Origin: Echinococcus granulosus
Taxonomy: Eukaryota; Platyhelminthes; Cestoda; Cyclophyllidea; Taeniidae
Assembly (NCBI RefSeq): GCF_000524195.1
Contig: NW_020170386.1
Span: 892,105 to 956,104, forward strand
Reading direction: 5' to 3'
DNA: 64,000 bases
The position numbers and the translations under genes are program-made. Numbering within the stretch: position 1 is the stretch's first letter; each line of letters opens with the position of its first letter. Under the pieces are notes generated by a model. That model did not search any database. It saw only the letters and a list, made by a program, of their open reading frames with translations, and was not told the DNA's origin. Below are positions 51,946-63,808 of this stretch, piece after piece.

Positions 51946-54215
51946 TCTAGTGAAAAGTTGATATTCTAGGGTTGCTTCTTAAAACTTACACACTTAATTC
52001 ACAAATCCACTTATCAACCCTGTGGCGATTTCGTCTTCAAGTGGGGTCATTAATTCAATGGGGTTTAAGCACAAGTCCTAAAAGCAACGAAACCTCTGTA
52101 CAACTTTTTACACAGGAATGAGTTAAATTAGTTGATGTCTACCTAAATGACCAGAGTAAGAACCATGGTATTTCCTACAGTTCTAAAGTGAGTTTTCCTT
52201 TACAAACACAGTTCTTTCGGATTTCTGACTCATTATTTGACAGAGTTTCGCGCTTCACTCATTAATACCGATCCTTAGTTGAGTGCTCGCTGAGAGGCAG
52301 CTTAGACTACAAGATGTTGTTTAAAAGCTTAAGCATTTGGTTTATCACGGTCTCAAATAGAGCGGGTTGTCTATGATTTTATGAGGAATAAGTTTTATCA
52401 AACCAATTTTTAGTCATTGTTTGCATTTAAAGTGGCGACTAAAGCGGAATCAGACAAGAACACTTGCATGATTTCCTTTGATGGGATCCCTTCTTCGGAA
52501 GCAAAAATCAGCAGTCTAGTTATGTAGCACCAACAAAATCGTCTTTTTGTAGTTTAAGTAAAGTTTAAATCTCTAAGGAAATTTTCAAAAAGTGCCATTA
52601 TCAAAGCTTCGAAAAAGTGGAAATTCACTTGCGACATTACCAAATGCGATTACTGACCATTTGAAGCACAGCAACAATGACAATCGAAGCTTGTTTCCCT
52701 AGCTTAGGTCATCGCTTACTCAGTCTATCTCAATCCAGATATAGCAGACTATGACCTTTGACCCTTCAAAACTTGGATAAAGTTTGTGGATTTATCAAAG
52801 ACCCCCAAGTGATCACACTTCAAAGGTTAACTAAATGTCAAATGGCCTCTTAATAATAGGAAAATGGATCTACTGAGGCCAAAAAATAAAGTCTATAGAG
52901 TAAAGTTCATAACAAGTTATAATATTTTATATGAAATAACTTAACTGCATTGAATTAGTCTCGAGAGGTTGTAGCCTGTCAGATGCCACTTTTTAATTAG
53001 ACTTTTATAATGTCATTGAATTTGAACCGAAATACAGCGGATTGGGTTTAAGTGAAATGTTGTAATAATGGCAAATATTTTGCGCAGTAGTCAACTTACT
53101 GGTAATTTTTGTCATTTAATGATTTAACACATACATTTGGCTCCCTAACTTTTACTTGGTAAATGATAAATCAGTTTTCTCTTTTCTTGTTGATAAGGGT
53201 GATCCGTTCGTGAAACAGAAACTTAATTACCTCTGAGTAATAATTCCTAAGCTTCAACCTTTTGACGCTTCAATTCCAAATAGCAACTACTATGAAGGCT
53301 GAGTTTCCTCTTTTGATTTTCACCAGATTAAATGGCAAAAGTTGCTCGATAATTGAAACATGTCAGATTTTGAGGATATAAACTTGACATAGTCCACACA
53401 TTGTGTGTATCTCAGTTCTATCAATCATTTACTAAGCTGCTGTAGAGTTCCTCAAAACACTTCTGTCAAGCAAATTTTGCGAATGACGTGGTAAACGCCG
53501 AGAGCTAAGGTTTGATTTTAGTTTGAAAAGTTAGTGCTAAAGTTTTTAATTCAAAAGTTTTCCAACTAAAAAGAAATGAAAATTCTGTCAATGGGAAGTA
53601 GAAATGCAATACGTGTTTCCACCTTTTTGTGCTTTTAGCTGCTTCTCAAGATAGGAGCAGTTTAAGTATTTTAAATGCTTCCTACTTAAAAGCAAAGGAG
53701 TGGATGCTGTAATTACAATGTCCGATTAATTGAGTCATTTTCTAGCTTCCGATTCATAACCAAAAATAGTGCTATGATGCCCAACTATTGGAGTGTCTGC
53801 ATAGCCTTCCACTGCTACATGCTGATGTGGGTGCTGCATTGACTCTCAAAACAGTGTAACTTATTATATATGTCTTTAACCAACAGTACTTGTTTCGTAG
53901 GGGGAACCTTTCAACTCCATATCAGCCAAGATAATTCTGCAGGAGTTATGCTGAATCATAACGAGGATTTAGGTTTTTAAAAATTATTCAAAACTCATTT
54001 GCATAAAAAATTAAGCAAACTGTACTATCTTAATCAAAGGTAATTCAGGACAGAGTTGCTTAATCAAAAGTGAGTTCTTCTTCTTGCTATTGATGATAAA
54101 TCAAACAAACCCGCAATAAAACATCACAACAGTCAAAAGATTTCGTTATTGTCAAAAAACGCACCTGATTTCGGACACCTAGACTTAAGTTGGTTCTTTT
54201 ATAAGTTTAACCTAC
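51946..54215. other. Intergenic stretch, nothing recognised
   Basis: AT-rich sequence between the Musashi-like start and the AIG1-like gene. No open frame of note, no repeat array and no RNA gene recognised. Confidence 0.45.
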
Positions 54216-54279
54216 CGTGATGCCATTCTACACGGGCGCTTTCCCTTACTTTGCTCATTGGTGCCTTCACCGAATTCAT
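54216..54279 (-). other. Candidate isolated first exon
   Basis: An ATG-started minus-strand frame (MNSVKAPMSKVRESARVEWHH) that ends at a good donor (GTAGGT) in phase 1. No matching second exon was found downstream. It could be the first exon of a small gene between the AIG1-like and Musashi-like genes, or a chance frame. Confidence 0.2.
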
Positions 54280-54295
54280 TACCTATAAGTAAGAT

Positions 54296-54301
54296 TTTAT
54301 T
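54296..54301 (-). terminator. Candidate poly(A) signal of the AIG1-like gene
   Basis: AATAAA on the minus strand, 69 nt past the tentative stop at 54370. Its position supports that last-exon choice. Confidence 0.35.
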
Positions 54302-54369
54302 TATAGTATAAAAAGTCGTAACTAAAACGCGCTTTCTTTGCTGGACCTCAAGTTTGAAACAAATTCATT

Positions 54370-55648
54370 TTAGTCCTTGATTTGAGCATAAATAGGTCTA
54401 AAAGAGGATCCAAGTAGGATGCAATGGATCTAATTACCGATTTGCAGGTGATTTTTAGATAATAGAATTTCGACTACTTCTTATCTATTGCATGTTAGAT
54501 GCTTGGGGAATCCTCTAAAATCACGCATCATCAATTTTGTTTTTGAAAATGTCAAGAATTAACGCTGTATGCATAATGAACTGCGTAGCATGATTTTTAT
54601 AGTATAATTTTGGCTTCATTATAGACTTTTCAGGCAAGCAAAATATTCACGATGCTTTATGGACTAAATCGGAATTATTCAATTCAGTAACTCATCATAA
54701 AGGCTAAAAGTTTTGTCATCGGAATTATGAAAGGTCGTTTCCCCATTTTTACCAGCAATGTCATACTTGTTGTTTGCATGTTCCGTTCACTTCCAAACTA
54801 TCGTGAACACATTTTACTAAATGGTTTAACAGGACTATAAGCGGCACCCCTTCGATTTTCTGCTCGTAGTTCTTCCACAAACCTCGATCAAATATTATGG
54901 TCAAGAAGGAAACTAATTCACCAAGTAGCAGCCAATCGGGAAAAGTGGACCACTTATGGGCCAAGATCATGACTGCGATGGTCAAAATCATTTGCTGAAA
55001 ATTTATGGGAACAAGATAAAAATTTTCTAAATTCATTCGGCTAAAGTATTTCTTAAGTGCTTATTAATAGATCAAACATAGGTTGTGCTAGAAAAATGAT
55101 CTGTACGAAGTCTAGTTTCCTTTAAATTCATTGCTAAGACCAGCAAAGTATTCCAACAAGTAAACTGAAATTTGGACATTAAATAAAGCCTTCTTCCCAC
55201 ATCAAAAGGTGCGCATTCCATCATCTTGGATTTAAATTACCGACTCTCATTAATTTGGTTTCGTTGCGGCCAAAAGTTGACATGTGAAGGGTCATTAAGT
55301 TTATTTTGCTAATTCAGTACTACTTACGTAACCCACTTTTATACATTGTCTATCAATTCATACAGCCCTTCGACTTAACATATAAATAATGTCTTAAGGA
55401 AGCACCAAACAAAATGCCTGAAAATGCATTCAAGATGCGATTTTGCAAAGTGAAATATCGAATCTGACCATATTGTACACAAAAAACGCCATCCATACGT
55501 GAACTTATTAAAAGATTAAAAAGGGAACTGAGCCAATAAAACAATAACTTTAGTAAAAGATTTCAACTAATCTTTATTCCATCAGTGGTATGTAATAACA
55601 TTTGAATATTGTGTACTTAAACACATGAGGGAATAGAACTAACAACAT
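54370..55648 (-). CDS. AIG1/ADTRP-like (FAR-17a/AIG1 family) membrane protein
   Basis: Human AIG1 and ADTRP are multipass membrane hydrolases of fatty-acid esters of hydroxy fatty acids that use a Thr and a His. Two exons are well supported: 55547..55380 (TM1, then YGQIRYFTLQNRILNAFSG, matching AIG1 GGRWKYLTF and carrying the catalytic-type Thr) and 54994..54767 (hydrophobic segments, then FDRGLWKNYEQKIEGVP and LLNHLVKCVH, matching AIG1 YNRELVYPK..IPxWLNHxxH with the conserved His). Both are phase 0. A tiny first exon 55648..55625 (MLLVLFPH) and a last exon 54429..54370 (CILLGSSFRPIYAQIKD, TAA) are in frame but tentative; an exon with the WVYP segment is missing, so the model is incomplete. 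The gene follows closely behind the intermediate filament gene on the same strand. Confidence 0.6.
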
Positions 55649-55797
55649 GGCTACATATGGGTGCCACGTTGTAAATGTGAATTTCAGATGTCGCGAAATT
55701 GGAAGGAATGGTTATATCACACCTAAATTAAAATATTGCGCCTAGAAGAGAGTAGAAGGCAACTGGTTATACTTTCTTGAAGAGTTGGATGAGATCC

Positions 55798-55803
55798 TTT
55801 ATT
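55798..55803 (-). terminator. Poly(A) signal just after the filament stop codon
   Basis: AATAAA begins 6 nt after the TGA, implying a 3' UTR of only a few tens of bases. The AIG1-like gene begins about 150 bp further on, so the two transcription units are tightly packed. Confidence 0.5.
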
Positions 55804-55809
55804 GGCGAA

Positions 55810-58800
55810 TCAGCTTAAGTTAAATTCTGCACGTTGGGCATGCGTAGCACGTTCCTAAAAAGGATAAGAGGGAACAGATTGCATTACGCGGAAAAAAAAC
55901 GAAGTGGAATTTGTGTTTTTAGTCGGCATAACTAGAATACTTAAATGCCTTAGTTCGTTAAGTGGAAATGGTAAGTAGTGGATTAATTGGAAAGTATAAT
56001 TTGCTGCACGTGGCTGTGATGTAATTGTGGGAGTTGTGAGAGTTCAGGTATTTCTTATCACCGGAATTTTAACATGGCAGTGTAGAGCAACTTCTTTTTA
56101 AGAAACTAAGGATTTACCTCACCATCCATTGTGAACAGTGTTGTATAAATATATCCACCAACACCCCACGTTGAGTATGGTGATTCCAAGTCCTTTGGTC
56201 CTGCATCCAGGCCACGTTGACCTCTAGCCCAAATCTAAAAGCAGGCAAAACATCATGTATTTTCCTTTCAAAAATTTACTGAACCAATGAGAAGTTACAA
56301 ATGTTACGTACGTTTTTAACATTGGGCGGGAAGTGTGGTGTTTAATTTAGTCAAAATACCTTTTATTACACCACAATCCAACGTATTACTAAGGACGTAA
56401 GACCTCAAAATTTTGGACTAGGAAGCTTTACAAAAAGCACACATACCGCCAACAGAAAGGTGGTAATCTTTTTCGCATTTCTTTGAGGGAATTTCGTGTG
56501 AGCGCAAAATTTGCTATTGGTTTACTTCCTGCCATAACCACGCCACTAAGGCAACTGAATGGGAAAAAGCTATCCTAGCAAATCCTGGCCGGATTTACTC
56601 CGTTAAACTCAATTGTGGCCTGTCTTGTTAGGTAGAAAATAATGGAAATTTATGTGTCAGAAATTATTTATTCATAAAAAAGTGAGTGAACTAGAAAACC
56701 CTTTTAGAAATAGACTAGCTTATTAAAAGCGATGAGTGAAATTAAATTTGACTTCTCATAACCAAGGCCCCTACCTCATAACAAAACCCTTTGTAGATTT
56801 TAAGATTTGAAACCCCCATTATAATACTCACGACACTTGCAATTGCTTTGTTGCTATAAAAATAACTAAAAAAGGAGGAATAGTCAATTGGGCTTATCTT
56901 TATCTCATCAGTTGCCTCATCGGGTGACCCTAGCTAACAAAAGTATCTATTTCTAATAATAATATATCAAGTACGCAGTGTGACAGAGGACAAAACTCAT
57001 AATCCCGATAAAAGAGGGGAGTGAATATATTTTGTTCAAGGAGCCGCAGTTAAGTAACGAGGGTCGTTTGTCTCTACTTGAATAAGCTCTAACTTCGCAT
57101 GAACGGAAGCTTGATGTCATAAAATCAAACACGTTAATTACAGCGGATTTCAGATTGGTTTAAATGACAAACGTCGTAGATAAAGCAGAAAATTTGAAAT
57201 TTTTGATATGAAAGAATTTAAATAGCAAATGAAAACCATAGTATTATCGTTTTACAATGGACAAGCTGGTTCCGATGTACGGCACTTAAAGTCTTTAAAA
57301 ATACGGACATAGAGTGACCAAACTGCTGATCGATCTATGAGATTTTTCAAATAGGGAAAAAGTGGACTATTGGTAGCAAAGTATCAATTTATGTATTTGA
57401 TTTTCCCAAAGCTAATTAACAGAATTTCTGTGACTATATACACCACAAAACATAATAACATAACTGTGAACAACTGAATGTGCTCCTACCGTAAGGAAAT
57501 TTAAACTGACATATTAGGGTGTGAATAAGTAAAAGAGTGTTCTTAAAAATCTACCTATCTGAACTTAGATAAGAAGACATGCCTTCTGCAAGCGACTTTT
57601 TTATGAGAGACAAAAAACGAGCCATCAGTTTTCTCTCACCTATAACCAATATAAACAATATTTTTGTATAAATGTGATCCAGTTTTCAGTCAAGAAAATA
57701 TGCGGATGGGAATGGATCTGCATTCAGGTATGCATTCACGGATGACATTAAAATCAGGCATCATAAGTTACTTCATTAAAACCAATGACTAAACATAGCG
57801 ATTAAATTCAATTCCAGGGCAAATAATAGCGAATACGACTAAGTAAGTATAATACTTTATAACTACTCAGTCGTTTAGTTTCGTGAGGAAACTCATTGGA
57901 ATTCCTCAAAGTGCCATTTTTACAACCGGGTAGTCTATTCCAAACTTCTTTCACCATTTTAAGTCCCTTGTGTCCGGTCTTTATCATGTTATATAGATCT
58001 GCGCGTAGCTATGTACTCCAAGTGTTCACATTTTAACTATAAGCAAAATCTATTTTTAACTCCATAAACCTCAGACAAGTAAAATATTAAAGGAGAGGGC
58101 ATACTAGAAAACATTCTTCCTATCTTCCTCAATATCGTTTGTTTGAAGGGTACTTAATGAAAAAAGTAGTTTTGGATGGTCATGTAATTCGCTATTTTCT
58201 CCAGAGGAATGTAATGTGTCAATTTGTTAAAGAGTTTAATACATTTCGAAGCAACACTCACTCTTCGGCTGCTTTTCGGCAACATTGGTGTATCGCCAAA
58301 GGTGAAACGGATTATTTGCTTGCCATGTTCGATGTTTCGGACTATTCGCCACCCATTTAAATTCTCTGCCTTGAAAGGGGAAAAGTATAGTGACAGTGTA
58401 AAACCTTTCAAGAGGAAATCCCGTATCTAATGCTGATGCGGAGGTTCCGTTTGGATTTACCTCACAATTGAAAACTTTATGCACCCTCATCATTGTCACT
58501 CAAAAGTAGTAAAAGCGTTTTGAAACGTAAAAATACTTGAATATTATCCTTTCTTCGTGCTAACTCAATTAAATAATATTTAGTACATCTCACGTTAAGC
58601 AGTACAAAATTATATGTGGTTGCGAACGAATTTTATGCCAACAATTTAATTCTAAGTAAGAATATCTTAGCATAAGTTTAGATATATACGGTGTCGGTAA
58701 GAAGGTCGGTGTAAAACACCGTATGAAAGACGAAGGCCACTGTATAAATAAACTATTAAACTTATAATTTATAAAAATATCATGGGATCTAGTATATATT

Positions 58801-61800
58801 AAAGCATACTTCAGAAATTAGAATGGAATATATCAGTGGACTTTGAATTTGTTTGCTTGTCTTTCGTTACAGACGTTTTATTCCTTATTCGTGTCACGAT
58901 TTTCTTTACCATTATATCCCAGTAGCGGTACCATTTGGCTTACCAGAATTTCCAATGATTTAATTATTTACCAATTTGTCCTTCTTCTGTGGGATTTCAT
59001 TTCACCGGAATCATTGGAGTGTACGCAGTTTGTAAATACATGCTTATTTTGCAATACAATCTATGGCATTTTCACAAGACTTGCATCATTCTGACGATCA
59101 TAAAATTGACAAACCGTGTTTCCGTTATTTGTTATGACGATATATCGACCATCGGGGGAGCACTCATCAATTGAGATTGCACCTTTGTAAGATTTGTCAA
59201 ACTGAGTTCGTGCAGTCAATTCGCCTCGTATTCCCCTTTGATCCGCTCGCTCTACAGGGCAAAAGGAAAAATGCTAGAAGGCGATGGCACTGAAGTCAAT
59301 TGCACGCGATCCAATTTTACCTTCAGAGTGCAACGAGTTAATTATTAAGTGCAAGTTTTTTGAACCAGAAAACCCCATGAGTCGCCTTAATTAGATTAAC
59401 ACGAACAACTTTAAAGGATGTTTCTATGAGCCACCTAAACGGAAACTAGAGAAACACTTGAGTGGACGAATGCAGCGCATTATGCCTGAGTTCCGCACAC
59501 ACCCCAAAGCACGTAATGCTATGCTAAGTAATTTTGACTTATTTATTGAGGGTAACTGGAGCCTGTGGGATGCGACTCAATTGTTACAGTGTTTGTGGTG
59601 CTTGTTTACGCTTAATTTCATTAACTTCTTTGATGAAGTGGGGAAATTTCCGTTGCTAAAATTACACAAACAAGTAGTTTTTGGTTATCCTTTATCTGAG
59701 TTTGTGCGTGGTTCTACCAATTCAATGCTTTTCTGCAAAAAGCAAATAACCGTCTCTAGCACTGAAAAGGAACATATTTTAATTGCAGGTCAAAACGCTG
59801 ATGTCGCGGGAGACCAATAATGAAGGACAGCAAATTTTTCCAAATGTACTTCTTGAATTGCTCATCTTTTTCCTCATAATTACCGAGCATTCACGTCAAA
59901 GTAGTGCGCGGTTCATATTACTCAGTTAACTGAGTCATAAGGTAATATTCAATGGCAGTTGGGTTGATGAAGTCTAATATATGTATGACAACAATTTAGC
60001 TGACCGATAAGTTTCTAACTGCTTAGAGTAAAATAGTGTTAACATCCTTCATTTGAGCTGTATTAAATTGCAGGGATTGTTATTTGCATATGAAATGCAA
60101 GTGCTTAATTATATGTTTTACTTGTTTGTTACAGTTGCTCTTACCTGGTTTGTAACTGCATGATAATTGTTGTTCACCTACAATGGAAATACCTATTAGC
60201 AAATATCTGCAATACTTTCCCTGTTATAAGGTAGCATTAAATTATATAAAAACACCTAAATGGACCATGGATGTGCTCTACTGATTTACTAACAGAGTTG
60301 GTAGAAATGATGCCTATGGCAGTAGCGATTTCATGTTTGGCAGTTGACTTAGAATCAGCCGCAAAGATTAGCAGCTAGCAATAAAGTCTCAATTATTCAC
60401 ACTTGTACACAAGTGACATACTTTTTAGAAAGTTTTAGCTGATAGTCTACTTACTTTCGCCATCGAATTCTACCGCTCTTGATCGAAAAGATGATCCCGA
60501 TGGGTCGCTTCTCTCATGAAGTCTGTGGGGTCTAGAAAGCGATTGTACTTCATCACTGGCATATTATGGTGTTTGATTTACCCGAGTGTCAAACGAAGAC
60601 TGGATACATTAAAAATGTTATTGTCTTTAACTATAGCGAGGTAAGAGGCGGGAAAAGTTAAACCCATTTTTTATTTAAAATTGCATATTCTTTTTATTTT
60701 ATGATACGACTCTTTTAAGTGAGCAAATAGTTTGCTTTGCAAAAGAATTATTAGAAACCTTTTGAAAATTCCTTTAGTCAGTCAAGAAGACCAAGTTAAG
60801 TAGACTTCAATGAAAAGCGAGAGTTGGTAAAAGTGGGAGTTGATATTCTTCTAGACACCCAGTCAACTTTGATAGTGCTTTTAAAAGTTTTATCTTCATC
60901 CAAAGACAAAAAGGGGCAAAATCCAAATAAAGAACCATTAAGTTAACGAAATGTTATACTATGTGGCTAAATTTGTGTACAGTGATAGAAACCTTAAGTA
61001 ATTCCCTATAAACCATTTCTCAGAAGTGTATCATAAGGATTATCTACAGAGGTGCATTGTATTTGCGGAAACTATTACCATTAATTTATTAAACGATTTT
61101 CCTTCTGCTGCCCAAATTTATTTGTCAAAATTTTTTTTATCTGCTCTTTCCTATTAATCAAATGACAAACTTCGGGATATTTATTTGGTAGTATTTTTCG
61201 TTGTTTGTATTCTCCTGATTTTTAACTGCTTTTCTGGCTTTCGTGAGTTTGGTCCTTACAAATACCGAGTATTTGTCTTCAGCATGGTGAGAGGCTCGAG
61301 ATGTCTGATACGAATTTTTCGTTTCATTGATGATTTGCAACTATCATTTCTAACAAAATATTAGTTACTATAAAGTTTCAGTTCAAAGAAAATAAACACT
61401 TCTTTGCAGTCCAATTATTTATTCTTAAACATAATATACTCCACTGTCCTAGATTTTTGCCTAAATTTATATTTGGGACGGGTCTTTGAAGAAGATATAT
61501 ATGGTCAGCCTCTCTAAGAACAGAGCGTCAAAAATTTTGTCAAGTTCCGCTTTAAAACTGGCTTTTTTAAACCATAGATAGCACAGCAAGCAAACAAGAA
61601 TCACAACGGCAAGTTGAAGCCCAAAATTAGATGTATGATATAAGTTAGGGTTTATTGCATACACTCGTTGGCATAAATACAAGCAGACCATCAGTCCTTT
61701 GACTGTTTTGAAGGTAAGCTTAAGTATGATCACAGCATGCGACATTAGTTTATGAGCTTAGACTAGTTTTATTCTGATTTCCAGCTACGCTTCTTAAAAT

Positions 61801-63558
61801 AGAACAGGGATTGCTTTGATCAATCATATTCTGCATGACGTACTGGCATGCTTCCCTCGCTTTGGTAATTGATTTTGGGGAATGTAACAGTAAAAGAATA
61901 AGCTCTACTTTCTATAACAAGGATTCCTTTCAAGTTTACCAAAAATACACCCCAAAAACTTTTCTTGAATTATTACTAATGCATTTATGCATCAAAAGTA
62001 CCTCATAAAAGTGTTAAATAGATATTAGAGCCACAGAGGCAATGTTAAGCTAAAAAAAGCACTTCACCTGCAAAAGTGCTTACATAGGCATCACACCTGA
62101 TATGCCTAAATTGCAGTATCGATTCTGTTTCTTCCACGGAAACAATTCGCGACTACTTGGCACAGTCACTCTAGGCTTCCGCGGCTCCGGCTGGGACCTT
62201 CACAAACGCACACAATAACTTAAAATGCTCTAACATGCATTCTTGTAGACACCTTTTTTAATGTTCTTTCATAAATACGAAACACTTTGTTGAAAAAAGG
62301 TGTCATAAATATTTAGGTAAAAATAGCAAACATTTTGACGGATCATTCGTGTTCTGATTGCACACTACTTGCGCCGAATGCTCCAGTTTTCCAAAAGTTG
62401 CATTATCTTTTGCAAACCCATATCATCCGCGACAATCAGAAGGTGATTCATGTTAAGGATAATGCTTTTCCACGTTTAATAATCAAATATTTAGTGCGCA
62501 TTTTGAATGGCACTTACATATCCGAGCTAGATATAGGAGGAATTACTCGTCTTTGGGGACTCATGCTGGAAGGTCGTGGTTTAGATAGGACTTCTCGCGA
62601 AGATCGAGTTCTATTAGTCGGGCCACAGACGTTCTCCCTAACATCTCCTCTACTGCCACCGCTGAGAATGCCTCCCTGGGCATCAAGCAGACGTCCGTAA
62701 GCTGCAATCTCTCCCTCCAGGTTTAACTTCACATCCATGAGGGCCGCCATCTCGCTGTGTGCCTTCGCTAACGCTTCCTCTGCTGCCTCCCTCTCCTTCG
62801 CTGACTCTGTCAACTCAGCTTCGATGCGTCGGCGTAGTTCCTCCGCTTCGGTCGACACGTCACGCATCGCCTTCTCCAGATAGGCGTTCTGAGGGTATCA
62901 TAGGGCTATACTTATGCATAAACCCTCAAATTTACACTTTCCAACCATTCAAGTCTAGCTTGTATATAGAGTGCCTTCAAAAATTCGTAGTTTCATTCTA
63001 CTGCTCCTTCCATTTATGACTGTGAACACAAATCGAGTTTGAAACAAGGCATAAAATCAAAACGCACTATTTAACGCCGCCAAATCGAACTGTCCTGTTG
63101 TGTTTTCAGATCTTAAAAAGAATTCCCCTCTCTTTATTTCCGTAATGATATTATACGTAGTCAATGTTCTTCGCAGATATTAACCATACTTTGATATACA
63201 CAGAGTCTGCTTTTTTATTTCCCCTGTAGATACCTGAGCAAAAAAATTGAGCCATTTGCTAGAAAAAAGTGGCTCTGAGATCAATTTTAAGAAAGTATAC
63301 TCTGTACACTTTTTAAATTAACACTGTGTTTTTTCCGATTATGAGCCTCGAATATAGTATTACCAAATAATATTTACTAGCATCATAAGCTAGGAAGATT
63401 TGCTATTTTTCCTATAGCCGGTGATTGGACATTTAAGATTCATTATAGTTATTTGTAAACAGCTTCATGGATCAGATTTATGTTAAATTTAGTAACGGTG
63501 TATTAATATTTTCATGTTTCCTTACCTTTTGCCGATATAGTTTGTTGTCATCGCAAAT
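55810..63558 (-). CDS. Intermediate filament protein with lamin tail domain, 3' part
   Basis: Structural coiled-coil filament protein. Exons: 63558..63526 (tentative, ICDDNKLYRQK), 62888..62518, 60531..60455, 59251..59115, 58369..58262, 56234..56118, 55854..55810 (TGA); all joins agree in phase. The 371-bp exon holds the end of the rod: a Glu/Ala-rich heptad coil, then the helix-termination motif MDVKLNLEGEIAAYGRLLD (usual form KLALDxEIAAYRKLLE). A Ser/Arg-rich linker leads to a lamin tail domain: GAISIDECSPDGRYIVITNN, AENLNGWRIVRN, RRIWARG and STWGVGGYIYTTL. The last residues are HAQRAEFNLS, so there is no CaaX prenylation box, and no Lys-rich nuclear signal is visible in the linker. That favours a protostome cytoplasmic filament over a nuclear lamin. 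The rest of the rod is to the right of the window. Confidence 0.88.
56118..59251 (-). CDS. Lamin tail domain exons
   Basis: Three exons build one immunoglobulin-like lamin tail domain: 59251..59115 (strands around SIDECSPDGRYIVI), 58369..58262 (LNGWRIVRN and FTFGDTPML) and 56234..56118 (IWARGQRG, STWGVGGYIYTTLFTMDGE). Spacing from GRYIVITNN to LNGW equals that of human lamin A (GKFVRLRNK to MGNW). Confidence 0.88.
58686..58724. repeat. Nested alternative inverted repeats
   Basis: ATACGGTGT (58686-58694) pairs with ACACCGTAT (58716-58724). Inside, a second CGGTGT (58707-58712) can pair with the same ACACCG across a 3-nt loop, so two exclusive hairpins compete. Lies in a filament intron. Confidence 0.6.
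59252..60454. other. Filament intron holding a plus-strand open frame
   Basis: A plus-strand frame ends at 59820 and is open from about 59396 (roughly 140 codons; includes LSNFDLFIEGNWSLWDATQL and a stretch with two aromatic-Leu clusters). No family recognised and no clear promoter or splice partner. Confidence 0.25.
62518..62888 (-). CDS. Intermediate filament rod-end exon
   Basis: Starts NAYLEKAMRDVSTEAEELRRR after acceptor TACCCTCAG. Long uninterrupted heptads, then the consensus rod end with EIAAYGRLLD and a Gly/Ser-rich start of the tail. Gly replaces the usual Arg in EIAAYR. The donor (AT|GTAAGT) is perfect; without splicing a stop follows at once. Confidence 0.9.
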
Positions 63559-63619
63559 CTCGGTCATAAAAATGAAGAAGATTTTGGATTTAATTGGGTT
63601 AAGGCTCTAATGGCTTTAG

Positions 63620-63808
63620 ATGTCACTGAAAGAACTATCAAAATCATCAACAGCGCTTGCAGCCAAAATTGCATTTAACCAAATACAACACTATTTTGGA
63701 ATTACTGCAGTGAAGCAAGACTCTATACTCTATTCTGTAAACCAGATGCAAATGGTTTTTCAGCGACTTCAAAGCTTCCATTCAAATGCTGAAGAAGAGT
63801 TCAAATAA
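63620..63808 (+). CDS. Possible last exon of an unrecognised plus-strand gene
   Basis: A 63-codon frame (62 aa plus TAA) starting directly after an acceptor-like CTCTAATGGCTTTAG and opening with ATG. The peptide (MSLKELSKSSTALAAKIAF, then SVNQMQMVFQRLQSFHSNAE) is amphipathic and helix-like. It lies antisense to the filament gene. No family recognised; it may be chance. Confidence 0.27.
   Translation: MSLKELSKSSTALAAKIAFNQIQHYFGITAVKQDSILYSVNQMQMVFQRLQSFHSNAEEEFK

Noticed and set aside
58452..58490. Candidate filament exon reading VHKVFNCE
   Set aside because: Joining exon 59251..59115 directly to 58369..58262 gives the exact lamin tail spacing; adding this segment would break the domain and its phase.
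58682..58730. Spliced-leader RNA gene
   Set aside because: Only a stem with a GTAAG in the loop is seen; there is no recognisable leader, no Sm site and no tandem copies.
62335..63019. Plus-strand frames opposite the filament rod exon
   Set aside because: The minus strand encodes the conserved rod-end motif; the plus frames are low-complexity shadows.
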